Assembly (NCBI RefSeq): GCF_030813915.1
Contig: NZ_JAUSUJ010000012.1
Span: 141,819-205,818, forward strand
Source of the DNA: Rhodoplanes tepidamans
GTDB taxonomy: Bacteria; Pseudomonadota; Alphaproteobacteria; Rhizobiales; Xanthobacteraceae
DNA: 64,000 nt
Direction of reading: 5' to 3'
A program made the position numbers and the translations under genes. The notes below the pieces were generated by a model. That model did not search any database, was not told the origin of the DNA, and saw only the letters and a program-made list of their open reading frames with translations. Position 1 is the first letter of the stretch, and every line of letters begins with the position of its first letter. Shown in pieces: positions 8,315-15,405 of this stretch.

Positions 8315-10309
8315 TCACCTGTTGAGCCGGGCGGCGAGATCAGCCATCCGGTTGCGAGTGGCCTTCGCCGTTGCCGCGGGCGGCGGCGTCTCCGCCGGCA
8401 CTTCGGTCTCCGGCGGGGTCTCCGCGCGGCGGCCGGCGCCGAGCGGAACGCGCTGCATGTTCAGGAGGTGGCCGGCAGCCTCGTTCATCGCCTCGCAGTC
8501 CAAGAAGTGGTTGTTCTTGGAGACCTGCACCCACTCGGCGCGGCCGCCCGGCGTGAGCTGGCGCACCTCGGAGACGAGCTGCTTGCAGTAGTCGTCGGTG
8601 CTGTCGCCCGCGATTGTGAAGCTCCCGGGCTGCCCGAAGGGCCACGCGAGGCGCTCGTGGAGCCGGCTCTTCCAGAAGTCGGTGTCCAGGTTGATCAGCT
8701 CGACAGGGACCTGCATCCGCTGCCCGGGCACGGTCACCTTCAGGCGCGACCGCTTGATCGGGGCGTCGAGGGTTGGGTGGCCCTTTGTCGGCCGCGTGAG
8801 CCGCGAGAAGCGCCGGCAGAAGTCGTAGACGATGTTGGCGCTGCCCTCGGACACCTTGTTAGGCCGGAAGCCGCTGTCGATCAGCACCAGCGAGATCGGC
8901 AGGCCGCCCCACGTCCCCGTGATCAGGTCGGCGAGGTCCCCCCAGACCGTCTGCTCGTCGGTGTAGCCCGCCAGCTCGCCGCTCTCGATCTGCCAGGAGG
9001 TGGCGCGAGCGCCCCACCCGCGGATCGAGTAGACGAGCCGGTTCTTCTGGACGTCGACCGCCATCGTGAGGCGGAGCACGCCGCTCGGGACCTCACCCAT
9101 GCGGTAGGGCTGCCGCAGCTTCGCGACCGCCTCCCACTCCTTCAGGTGGATGCCCCCGCGGGCGTACAGCTCGCCGAAGCCGGCGTTGACCGCCGTCTGG
9201 ACCATGTCGCTGTCGGCCATCGCGACGGCTTCGAGGTAGACGCGCACGCGATCGCCGAAGGCGACGAAGGGGCTCGCGAGCCCAGACGTCCAGAACGAGA
9301 TCGTCGCGGCGTCGCGCGGCTCGCCGGAGACGACGCCCTCGCGGTCCACCGCTTGCCCGGGCGCGACGTAGCGCCCGCGCTCGTTCATGTCGGCCTTGTG
9401 CTGCTCCTCCACGACGCCGCCGCAGTGCGGGCACTCGATGTAGGTCGCCTTCGCGGCCTCGGCCGGCGACGCGCCCTCGGGCCACCGGAGCAGGTCGAAC
9501 CGCGGCACGAAGTAGTCGCCGCAGTGCGGGCACGGCCAGCACCAGTGATGCCGGGTGCCTTGCTGCCAGAGCCTCCAGATCGGGCTCTCGATGTCGTCGG
9601 CGGGCATCACGTCCCAGAAATCGAGGCCGCTCGCTTCGTCCTGCACCGACTTCACCGTGCCAATCGTGGGGGTGCTCACGACCGCGCAACAGAAATCGGC
9701 GTAGGTGTCGCCGCGTCGCTCGATCAGGCCGAGGGGGTCGCCTTGACCCCGGATGTTCGCGACCATCTCGTCGTACTCATCGACGAGCGCGAGCGCGAAG
9801 GGGTCCGACTTCAGGGCGGACGAAGACTGCGCCGAGGCGAGACGCCACGGGACGCCGGCGATCACCTTGCGGGTCCGTGTCATCCGCTTGCCGCGCGCCA
9901 CCTTGTCGGCGAGCGACGGGGCCTCATCGAGCAGCGCCATCACGCGCGGCTCGAACTGCTCCCGGAGGAACTGGTCGTTCGGGCCGACGTAGAGGATCGG
10001 CGCCGGGCGCTGGTCCAGGCGCTGGCCGGCGACGTCGAGGAACGTCTCGGTCTTCCCGGACTGCGCGCCCATCACCCAGACGACGCGCTTCCGATCAGAC
10101 GCGGCGATCCGGCGCGCGGGCTCGACGACGTAGGGCGTGAGGTAAGGGTCCCGGCGCCCCGGGACCGCCGCCGACCGCGGGTATTCGCGGTTCTCAGCCG
10201 CCCACTGATCCGGCGTCTGCGGCCGTGAGGGCCGGAGCAGCCGCGCCAGCCGGCCCCAACTTTCGGGCGCGCGCGACGGCAAGATCGGCAAGTCGATCGA
10301 GGATGTCAT
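8315..10309 (-). CDS. Terminase large subunit (lambda GpA family)
   Basis: About 664 residues. The packaging ATPase has a Walker A GAQSGKT at about 81-87 and a Walker B ALALVDEYDE near 174-180. Two CxxC pairs (CPHCGDYF, CPHCGGVV) in the middle are common in GpA proteins. The nuclease half carries MAVDVQKNRLVYSIRGWG and SLVLIDSGF. I chose the ATG at 10,307-10,309 with AGG six bases before it; it overlaps the small subunit gene by 116 bases. It cuts concatemers and drives DNA into the prohead. Confidence 0.93.
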   Translation of the reverse strand: MTSSIDLPILPSRAPESWGRLARLLRPSRPQTPDQWAAENREYPRSAAVPGRRDPYLTPYVVEPARRIAASDRKRVVWVMGAQSGKTETFLDVAGQRLDQRPAPILYVGPNDQFLREQFEPRVMALLDEAPSLADKVARGKRMTRTRKVIAGVPWRLASAQSSSALKSDPFALALVDEYDEMVANIRGQGDPLGLIERRGDTYADFCCAVVSTPTIGTVKSVQDEASGLDFWDVMPADDIESPIWRLWQQGTRHHWCWPCPHCGDYFVPRFDLLRWPEGASPAEAAKATYIECPHCGGVVEEQHKADMNERGRYVAPGQAVDREGVVSGEPRDAATISFWTSGLASPFVAFGDRVRVYLEAVAMADSDMVQTAVNAGFGELYARGGIHLKEWEAVAKLRQPYRMGEVPSGVLRLTMAVDVQKNRLVYSIRGWGARATSWQIESGELAGYTDEQTVWGDLADLITGTWGGLPISLVLIDSGFRPNKVSEGSANIVYDFCRRFSRLTRPTKGHPTLDAPIKRSRLKVTVPGQRMQVPVELINLDTDFWKSRLHERLAWPFGQPGSFTIAGDSTDDYCKQLVSEVRQLTPGGRAEWVQVSKNNHFLDCEAMNEAAGHLLNMQRVPLGAGRRAETPPETEVPAETPPPAATAKATRNRMADLAARLNR

Positions 10310-10715
10310 TGACGGCCTGTTCAATCGTTCGCCGGAGCTGCAGGTCGCGCGTCACCCGCGCGGGCAGCCCAGCGAACTCGGACCGGACCATGCCGGCCAT
10401 CTCATCGACGATGGCGATGTGCTCATCGAACTGGACCAGCTTTCGCTCGCGCTCGGCGTTCTTCAGCTCGTACTCACGAGCGCGGGCGTCGCGCACGCGG
10501 GCGTCGGCGGCTGTCTTGCTGGAGCGCCGCTCCTCGCTGTTCTTGAAGTCGACGTAGCCCTGCACGACGGCGACGAGCTGGTACTGATCACGTCCGAGCC
10601 GCCTGAAGTAGCCCTGCTTTTCGAGCTGCCTGATCCACTGAGGCGTGCATTTCAGGAGCGCCGCGGCCTGTGCCGTCGTGATCACTCCGGCGCGGCGCTC
10701 GCTCTCGCTTTCCAT
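10194..10715 (-). CDS. Terminase small subunit (lambda Nu1-like)
   Basis: About 173 residues. It opens with a winged helix-turn-helix (VITTAQAAALLKCTPQWIRQL, about 10-30), like lambda Nu1, which recognises the packaging site. A long charged helix (residues 65-100) and a C-terminal helical part for partner binding follow. The start is uncertain: an in-frame TTG lies 30 bases upstream and neither has a strong ribosome site. Its 3' end overlaps the large subunit. It is the first gene of the minus-strand structural operon. Confidence 0.78.
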   Translation of the reverse strand: MESESERRAGVITTAQAAALLKCTPQWIRQLEKQGYFRRLGRDQYQLVAVVQGYVDFKNSEERRSSKTAADARVRDARAREYELKNAERERKLVQFDEHIAIVDEMAGMVRSEFAGLPARVTRDLQLRRTIEQAVNDILDRLADLAVARARKLGPAGAAAPALTAADAGSVGG

Positions 10716-10755
10716 CTTTTTTGCGTCGACCACGGTTTTTTCCAAAAAAGAGGTT

Positions 10756-10787
10756 GCACCTGATACTTAGTAGGGTATTTTATACCC
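10756..10787 (+). promoter_or_regulatory. Candidate phage promoter with palindromic operator O1 (GGGTAT-TTT-ATACCC)
   Basis: A TTGCAC (-35-like) lies 16 bases before TATTTT, which forms part of a perfect 6+6 inverted repeat GGGTAT-N3-ATACCC at 10,773-10,787. The same arrangement occurs twice more downstream. It stands between divergent gene blocks, just before the amidoligase gene. A repressor or activator dimer bound here would cover the -10 region (inference). Confidence 0.6.
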
Positions 10788-10789
10788 AT

Positions 10790-10807
10790 AAGCGGTTGGC
10801 GCCGCTT
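10790..10807 (+). ncRNA. Leader hairpin H1 with TTGGCG loop
   Basis: Six base pairs (AAGCGG / CCGCTT) close a TTGGCG loop. The hairpin is followed by ACACCGCGAGGAC and the ATG of the amidoligase gene. Loop and downstream CCGCGAGGA are shared with four other leaders here, while the stem sequence differs in each with pairing kept. Confidence 0.65.
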
Positions 10808-10826
10808 ACACCGCGAGGACCTGACG

Positions 10827-11684
10827 ATGATCGCTGCCCGGACCTTTGGGATTGAGCTTGAGTGCCACCTCCCGGACCGCCGCACCGCGCGCGGCCTGTG
10901 CGGGCTGATCCGCCGCCGGGCGGGCGTTGTGGCCGAGTGCGAGCAGTACAACCACCAGACCCGCCCGCATTGGAAATTGACCACCGATGCGTCCCTCGGC
11001 CCGCGCAGTGTGGAGGTCGTCTCCCCGGTGCTGAGCGGTGAGGAGGGTATTGCCGAGGCGCGCCGCGTGGTTGATGCGATGCGCGAGTTTGGTTGCCGGG
11101 TCTCGGTGCGGTGCGGCTTCCACGTCCACGTCTACGCCGGCGACATGAACGCCGACCAGCTCCGGGCGCTGGCGATTAACTTTGTCCATTGCGAGACGGC
11201 CTTCGACGCCATCGTTCCGCCGAGCCGGCGCCGCGACCTGAACCAGTACGTGCTGAGCAACCGCACCGCCTTCGGTGGGCACTACGACAACGAGGCCATC
11301 AACCGGGCGGTCGAGAACTACAAGCTGGCGACTGACATCCCGAGCCTGATCCAGCGCGTCTCGGGCTGCGGCATGCCGGCCAACACCACCCGGTATCGGA
11401 AGCTGAACATGACCTCTTACAACCGCTACCGGACCGTTGAATTCCGCCAGCACGGCGGCACGGTTGACGCCGACAAGGTCGAGAATTGGGTGCGCGTGTG
11501 CGTGGGCTTCGTTGAGAAGTGCCTCCGAGCCCGCCCGCGCCAGCGCCCCTCTCAGAAGCCGCACGACCCCTCGAAGGAGCTGTCGATGCTGCTGACCTTT
11601 GTGGGCGCTGAGCCGGCCGTGCGCCGCTTCTACCACGAGCGCCGGAAGATGCTGGCCGCCGCCAGCCTGACCGCCGCCGAGTGA
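10827..11684 (+). CDS. Amidoligase-type COOH-NH2 ligase
   Basis: 285 residues with the amidoligase_2 pattern: FGIELE at the N-terminus, LTTDASLGPRSVEVVSP (about 50-67), CGFHVHV (about 97-103) and MTSYNRYRTVEFRQHGGT (about 194-212). These ATP-dependent enzymes of the glutamine-synthetase/ATP-grasp-like fold form amide bonds on peptides or amines. A predicted gamma-glutamyl cyclotransferase two genes on fits the known pairing of amidoligases with enzymes that open gamma-glutamyl bonds. The substrate is unknown. Confidence 0.8.
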   Translation: MIAARTFGIELECHLPDRRTARGLCGLIRRRAGVVAECEQYNHQTRPHWKLTTDASLGPRSVEVVSPVLSGEEGIAEARRVVDAMREFGCRVSVRCGFHVHVYAGDMNADQLRALAINFVHCETAFDAIVPPSRRRDLNQYVLSNRTAFGGHYDNEAINRAVENYKLATDIPSLIQRVSGCGMPANTTRYRKLNMTSYNRYRTVEFRQHGGTVDADKVENWVRVCVGFVEKCLRARPRQRPSQKPHDPSKELSMLLTFVGAEPAVRRFYHERRKMLAAASLTAAE

Positions 11685-11748
11685 TCACGAACGCCGCGGC
11701 GAAGCGCCGGCACCGCCGCGGCCCAACCCTGCCGGCAGGAGAACGACC

Positions 11749-11973
11749 ATGAAGATGATCTCCCTGACGATGGTGCGCGCCACGATTGTCGACGAGGACG
11801 AGATCGAGCGCGAAGTCACCAGCCCGGTCCGCGTGAACCCCGTCTACATCCGCTCCATGAACCCGCGGAAGGAAGACAAGCCGGGCTCCCGGATCACCTT
11901 TGCGGACGGCGGCGGCTTCGCCGTGTCCGAGACGCTGGAGCAGATCGAGGCGGCCATCGAGCGCGCCGCCTGA
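11749..11973 (+). CDS. Small phage protein, FlbD-like pattern, function unknown
   Basis: 74 residues. MISLTMVRA...VRVNPVYIRSM...GSRITFADGGGFAVSETLEQIEAAI follows the strand-loop-strand then helix pattern of small FlbD-like proteins, though the match is weak. It has a good ribosome site (AGGAG) and lies between the amidoligase and cyclotransferase genes, so it may belong to the same function. I cannot name a role. Confidence 0.6.
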   Translation: MKMISLTMVRATIVDEDEIEREVTSPVRVNPVYIRSMNPRKEDKPGSRITFADGGGFAVSETLEQIEAAIERAA

Positions 11974-11988
11974 GCTGCCCCGAGACCA

Positions 11989-12011
11989 GGGCGGGGGATC
12001 GGCCCCCGCCC
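11989..12011 (+). promoter_or_regulatory. GC-rich intergenic hairpin
   Basis: A perfect nine-base-pair inverted repeat GGGCGGGGG / CCCCCGCCC with a five-base loop lies between two plus-strand genes. No T tract follows, so it is not a canonical intrinsic terminator; it may protect an mRNA end or shape expression of the next gene. Confidence 0.5.
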
Positions 12012-12032
12012 GCTGCCAGAGGAGATTGAGCG

Positions 12033-12536
12033 ATGCTGTACGTGGCCTACGGATCGAACCTGAACAAAGAGCAGATGGCGCGGCGCTGCCCGCTGGCGAA
12101 GCCCATCGCACACTTCACCCTGCCGGACGCGCGCCTCGTGTTCCGCGGCGTGGCCGACGTGGAGCGGTCCGAGGGCGACGAGGTCGAGTGCGGCCTGTGG
12201 GAGATCACGAAGGCCTGTGAGCGGGCGCTGGATCGCTACGAGGGCGTCTCCTCCGGCCTGTACCGGAAGGAGTACCTGAAGCTCGCGGTGACGCGCGACG
12301 GCAAGCGCAAGGCCCGCCGCGCGCTGATCTACCTGATGAACAGCGACCATTACGACATGCCGAGCGCCTACTACCTCGGCGTAATCAGGAAGGGCTACAA
12401 GGACTTCGGCATCGACTTCGCGAAGCTGACCGCCGCCGTCGAGAAGACCCGCGACCTGAAGCGCCGGATGTGGCTCCGGCATGACGATCTTTTTTCCGTC
12501 GAGGGCGAGAACGAGCTTGCCCTCGATATTGACTAG
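12033..12536 (+). CDS. Gamma-glutamylcyclotransferase-like protein
   Basis: 167 residues of the GGCT/AIG2 fold: substrate loop VAYGSNL at residues 4-10 and catalytic Glu70 in the DRYEG motif, then YRKEYLKLAV. Such enzymes release 5-oxoproline from gamma-glutamyl amines or peptides. It shares a transcript direction with the nearby amidoligase, so the two may make and break a gamma-glutamyl or related amide (inference). Its last bases overlap the promoter/operator of the next gene. Confidence 0.85.
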   Translation: MLYVAYGSNLNKEQMARRCPLAKPIAHFTLPDARLVFRGVADVERSEGDEVECGLWEITKACERALDRYEGVSSGLYRKEYLKLAVTRDGKRKARRALIYLMNSDHYDMPSAYYLGVIRKGYKDFGIDFAKLTAAVEKTRDLKRRMWLRHDDLFSVEGENELALDID

Positions 12537-12550
12537 GGTATCAAATACCC
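12516..12550 (+). promoter_or_regulatory. Candidate promoter with palindromic operator O2 (GGGTAT-CAA-ATACCC)
   Basis: TTGCCC lies 16 bases before TATCAA, within a perfect GGGTAT-N3-ATACCC palindrome at 12,536-12,550 whose first base is the last base of the upstream stop codon. Layout and spacing match O1, which supports a shared regulator. Confidence 0.6.
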
Positions 12551-12552
12551 AT

Positions 12553-12568
12553 GCCGGTTGGCGCCGGC
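12553..12568 (+). ncRNA. Leader hairpin H2 with TTGGCG loop
   Basis: GCCGG / CCGGC closes a TTGGCG loop and is followed by ACCGCGAGGACAC and the ATG at 12,588. Stem bases differ from H1 while the loop and downstream element are identical. Confidence 0.65.
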
Positions 12569-12587
12569 GCACCGCGAGGACACCACA

Positions 12588-13187
12588 ATGGCATCCCTGA
12601 ACGATCTGACCGCGGCGTTGCCGCGGCTGAGCCCGCGCGACCAGGAGTTTGCGCGCAGCCTCCTCAACGGAGCGGCTCGATTTGGCTCGCTGAGCATGAA
12701 GCAGGGCGAGTGGGTGAAGAGGCTGGTCGAGCGCGCGAACGCGCCTCGGCCGACGCCGGTCCAGGTCGGAGACCTCTCCAGCGTCATCGCCCTGTTCGAC
12801 AGGGCCGGCCAGCATCTGAGGCGCCCGGCCATCGTGCTGAACTGCCAGGGCCTCGGGAACGTCCGGCTGAACGTTGCCGGCCAGCGGGCGCGCGTGCCCG
12901 GGTCGCTGAACGTGACCGACGACGGTCCCTACGAGAGCCGGCGCTTCTACGGGCGCATCCACCGGGACGGCACCTTCGAGCCGTCCCGCGCGTCGGCGCC
13001 CGGGCTGGTCGACTACCTGATCCGGTTCGCCCGGGACCCGGCCGGCGTGGCCGCCGAGCACGGCCTGATGACCGGCAACTGCTGCTTCTGCCGCCGCACG
13101 CTGACCGACGAGCGCAGCACCGCGGTCGGCTACGGCCCCACCTGCGCCGAGCACTACGGCCTGCCGTGGGGCTCCCCGCGAGCTTGA
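12588..13187 (+). CDS. DUF6011-like phage protein with C-terminal zinc site
   Basis: 199 residues. The C-terminus holds a treble-clef-like zinc motif, CCFCRRTL...VGYGPTCAEHYGLPW, characteristic of DUF6011 proteins of phages and plasmids. The N-terminal half is helical (LTAALPRLSPRDQEFARSLL). The role is unknown; the zinc site suggests nucleic-acid or protein contact. It has the conserved TTGGCG leader hairpin and its own operator upstream. Confidence 0.68.
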   Translation: MASLNDLTAALPRLSPRDQEFARSLLNGAARFGSLSMKQGEWVKRLVERANAPRPTPVQVGDLSSVIALFDRAGQHLRRPAIVLNCQGLGNVRLNVAGQRARVPGSLNVTDDGPYESRRFYGRIHRDGTFEPSRASAPGLVDYLIRFARDPAGVAAEHGLMTGNCCFCRRTLTDERSTAVGYGPTCAEHYGLPWGSPRA

Positions 13188-13197
13188 GGAGGACACG

Positions 13198-13452
13198 ATG
13201 ACCACGCCCGCATGGAAGAAGGTCGACGCAGGCCGCTATGCCGACATGCTCGACATCATGCCGCCCGCCGTCCACCGCGCGCACGGCTTCCTGGTCGGCG
13301 AGCCCTGGACGCATCGGACCTGCCGGGTCACCGGCGAGTTCCGCGCCGCCTACGCCGCCTTCATCCGAAACCGCTCCGGTCACTTCGAATGCCTGGAGCC
13401 GATGACGCCCGCCGAGTTCACGGCGGTCAACCCCGACACCATCACCGCCTGA
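13198..13452 (+). CDS. Small phage protein, possibly DUF1419-type
   Basis: 84 residues. YADMLDIMPPAVHRAHGFLVGEPWTHR and a later YAAFIRNRSGHFECLEPMTPAEFTA resemble plasmid/phage DUF1419 proteins, but I am unsure of the match. A GAGGAGG lies before the ATG. It is 10 bases after the DUF6011 gene, so they are probably co-translated. Function unknown. Confidence 0.6.
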   Translation: MTTPAWKKVDAGRYADMLDIMPPAVHRAHGFLVGEPWTHRTCRVTGEFRAAYAAFIRNRSGHFECLEPMTPAEFTAVNPDTITA

Positions 13453-13466
13453 CGTTGGCGCGTCAG
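13449..13466 (+). ncRNA. Leader hairpin H3 with TTGGCG loop
   Basis: CTGACG / CGTCAG closes a TTGGCG loop and is followed by AAAACCGCGAGGAC before the ATG at 13,488. Its 5' arm overlaps the stop codon of the upstream gene. No palindromic promoter precedes it, so the motif acts inside a transcript. Confidence 0.65.
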
Positions 13467-13487
13467 AAAACCGCGAGGACCACGACC

Positions 13488-13859
13488 ATGCAGAAAATCT
13501 TCACCGCCGACATCCTGCGGCAGCTCGCAGCGAACGGCCTCGCCACCCGCGAGGCGCAGAAGCGCGGCGAGCGCGAGCCCGACCACAAGCCGGTGGTCAA
13601 GGTGTTCAACCCCTACGGCTCGGCGCGGTGGCTGCTGACCGAGAGCGATCCGGACGAGCCCGACCGCCTCTTCGGCCTCTGCGACATGGGCGTCGGCGAG
13701 CCCGAGCCGGGCTACGTGCTGCGCTCCGAGATCGAGGGCGCGCGCATCCAGGTCGGCCGCTACGCCTTCTCGATGGAGCGCGACGCCTACTTCGAGGCCG
13801 AGCACACCCTGTCCGTCTATGCGGATCAGGCCCGTGCGACCGGCCGGATCACCGCGTGA
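13488..13859 (+). CDS. DUF2958 family protein
   Basis: 123 residues. The pattern PVVKVFNPYGSARWLLTE...FGLCDMGVGEPEPGYV...ERDAYFE follows DUF2958, a small family common in plasmids and phages (a KVF.P...W..TE core, then FGL and an end with ERD..F). Its biochemical role is not known to me. It is preceded by a TTGGCG leader hairpin and followed after nine bases by another unknown gene. Confidence 0.72.
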   Translation: MQKIFTADILRQLAANGLATREAQKRGEREPDHKPVVKVFNPYGSARWLLTESDPDEPDRLFGLCDMGVGEPEPGYVLRSEIEGARIQVGRYAFSMERDAYFEAEHTLSVYADQARATGRITA

Positions 13860-13868
13860 GGCTCGGCC

Positions 13869-14408
13869 ATGCCGGACCTCGTGAGGGTCGTCCGCGACTA
13901 TGCGCGCGAGCACTACTTCACGACCTCGTGGGACCTCGTCGCGGACGTCTGGACCGACGACGAGATCGCAGAGGCGATCAGGGGCGCCAGGACGCGCCGT
14001 GGAGCCATCGCGAAGGCGTGGGGCCGCCTGCAGCACATCGACCGCAGACGGCCCGCCTGGGAACGCCCGAGGCGCCCTGTATCGCTGTTTCAGTTCCTCG
14101 CCGGCCGGGGAGGTCTGAGGCCGGACGGCGACATCCGCTACATCCTCGACGGCATCCCCCTGGTGCCGGGCCGAGGCGCCCTGATCAGGAGCAGCGGCAT
14201 GACGCTGGACCGCGCACGGGAGGCGGCCGCCGAGGCCGGATACCTGCGCGACCCCGCGTGGGATCGAGGCGTCTCCAGATCGTCGATCAACGAGCTGCTC
14301 GCCGCGATCCACGACGAAGCCCACGGACGGAAGCGATACCCTATCGGTGAGGAGCCGCCGGAGTGGAGCGAGCCCGACCACGAATTCGTGGCGGACTGCC
14401 CATTTTGA
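13869..14408 (+). CDS. Hypothetical phage protein
   Basis: 179 residues, unrecognised. The N-terminal 60 residues (WTDDEIAEAIRGARTRRGAIAKAWGRLQ) could form a helical DNA-contact region. The remainder is basic and Pro-rich and ends in an aromatic, acidic tail (EWSEPDHEFVADCPF). It lies in the same operon as the DUF2958 gene. No function proposed. Confidence 0.55.
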   Translation: MPDLVRVVRDYAREHYFTTSWDLVADVWTDDEIAEAIRGARTRRGAIAKAWGRLQHIDRRRPAWERPRRPVSLFQFLAGRGGLRPDGDIRYILDGIPLVPGRGALIRSSGMTLDRAREAAAEAGYLRDPAWDRGVSRSSINELLAAIHDEAHGRKRYPIGEEPPEWSEPDHEFVADCPF

Positions 14409-14410
14409 TG

Positions 14411-14442
14411 TTGCTCGTGATGTTGATGGGTATAGAATACCC
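14411..14442 (+). promoter_or_regulatory. Candidate promoter with palindromic operator O3 (GGGTAT-AGA-ATACCC)
   Basis: TTGCTC precedes a perfect GGGTAT-N3-ATACCC palindrome at 14,428-14,442, with TAGAAT at 16 bases as a possible -10. This is the third copy of the same operator, again at the head of a new transcript. Confidence 0.58.
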
Positions 14443-14473
14443 AACATGGAGCCGCCGAGCAGCGGCTTCCCGA

Positions 14474-14548
14474 CCGGGGGCGGCACCCCCGGACCGACCG
14501 GGGCGGCAGGCCCCGGCGGGCTGAAACCCCGGCCTGTTGGCGCAGGCC
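14474..14548 (+). ncRNA. Structured leader: two GC hairpins plus hairpin H4 with TTGGCG loop
   Basis: Three consecutive perfect hairpins: CCGGGGG/CCCCCGG (14,474-14,492), CCGGGGC/GCCCCGG (14,498-14,516), and GGCCTG/CAGGCC around a TTGGCG loop (14,531-14,548). The last is followed by CCAACCGCGAGGAG and the ATG at 14,570. The overlapping open frame beginning at 14,446 is Gly/Pro-rich and probably not translated. This is the longest of the related leaders. Confidence 0.6.
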
Positions 14549-14569
14549 CCAACCGCGAGGAGACCCGCG

Positions 14570-14842
14570 ATGACTGCCACCACCCGCACCGCCGAGCCCG
14601 CCGCCGACATGATCGCCGACATTGCGCACCGCCTGATGCGCGCGGTGGTCGCCACCGGCGTGGTGACGAACGCCAACATCGACACCGCGCTGGTGTTGAT
14701 GCGCGAGGAGATGCGCCGCTTCCTCACCGGCCCCGAGTACAGCATGGAGCGCGAGCTGCTCCCGACCCGCGCCGATCTGGTCTGGAAGACCCCGGTGGCG
14801 ACCTGCGTGGCGCAGATCGCCGCCGCCGGCCGGCCGAACTAA
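14570..14842 (+). CDS. Hypothetical small phage protein
   Basis: 90 residues, mostly helical (MIADIAHRLMRAVVATGVVTNANIDTALV...), unrecognised. The start ATG follows the TTGGCG hairpin and a CGCGAGGAG ribosome site; an upstream in-frame ATG would begin inside the hairpin and is not used. The next gene begins 11 bases downstream with its own GGGAGG. Confidence 0.6.
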   Translation: MTATTRTAEPAADMIADIAHRLMRAVVATGVVTNANIDTALVLMREEMRRFLTGPEYSMERELLPTRADLVWKTPVATCVAQIAAAGRPN

Positions 14843-14853
14843 GGGAGGCGGCC

Positions 14854-15252
14854 ATGAAGATCGGCACCGAGACGAGCAGCCTCGTGAACCACCTCTACTC
14901 CCGCATGGTGGTCGGCCAGCCGACCCCCGAGGTCGGTATGGGCGCGACGGTCCTGTCCTGGACCGACCGCTACGCCGCGACGATCTACGAGGTCGAGAAG
15001 AGCGGCCGCGCCGTCCTGGTTCGGGTGAGCCGCGACACCGCGAAGGTGGTCAGCGGCAGCGCCCACGACGGGTCGGCCGAATACGCCTTCACCCCGAACG
15101 CGCAGGGCACGAAGGCGACCTTCCGCCAGCGCAAGGACGGGACGTGGGAGGAGGTCTACTGGAACCGCGAGACCCGGCGCTGGAAGCGCCACGACGGCGG
15201 CTCCGGCCTCCTGATCGGCCGGTGCGAAGAGCACCGGGACCCGAGCTTCTGA
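14854..15252 (+). CDS. Hypothetical phage protein
   Basis: 132 residues, beta-rich: MGATVLSWTDRYAATIYEVEKSGRAVLVRVSRDTAKVV...TWEEVYWNRETRRWKRHDGGSGLLIGRCEEHRDPSF. This pattern of a short barrel with a conserved TRRW region is seen in small phage proteins of unknown role. Ribosome site GGGAGG precedes the ATG. No function proposed. Confidence 0.6.
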   Translation: MKIGTETSSLVNHLYSRMVVGQPTPEVGMGATVLSWTDRYAATIYEVEKSGRAVLVRVSRDTAKVVSGSAHDGSAEYAFTPNAQGTKATFRQRKDGTWEEVYWNRETRRWKRHDGGSGLLIGRCEEHRDPSF

Positions 15253-15306
15253 GAGAGGGCACGACGATGCTATTCGTCGGCCGGCCGCGAACGCGGCGGA
15301 GTTGGT

Positions 15307-15334
15307 GACCCCGGGCGTTGGCGCGCCCGGGGTC
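15307..15334 (+). ncRNA. Leader hairpin H5 with TTGGCG loop (11-bp stem)
   Basis: GACCCCGGGCG / CGCCCGGGGTC, a perfect 11-base-pair stem, closes a TTGGCG loop. CCGCGAGGAC follows only after 21 bases, so this copy is a spaced variant ahead of the HTH gene. It is the most stable of the five. Confidence 0.6.
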
Positions 15335-15405
15335 GTGCTGATCGGCTCACCCAGGCCCGCGAGGACACCGGGGGAGCGCACGATCAGCGATGATGGAGAT
15401 AGCAC

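Noticed and set aside
6565..10228. Long plus-strand frames (e.g. 6,864-8,591 and 8,468-10,228)
   Set aside because: They mirror the portal and terminase genes and have Arg/Asp/Glu/Val-rich shadow composition without start sites or motifs.
14446..14570. Gly/Pro-rich collagen-like reading frame upstream of the 90-residue gene
   Set aside because: No ribosome site precedes its ATG. The sequence is accounted for by three perfect hairpins, and the frame runs on through the next gene in a shadow frame.
15267..15308. A 13-codon frame (MLFVGRPRTRRSW) before hairpin H5
   Set aside because: A GAGAGAGG lies upstream, but the frame is short, without regulatory codons or a competing structure; it could be a leader peptide but I cannot support it.
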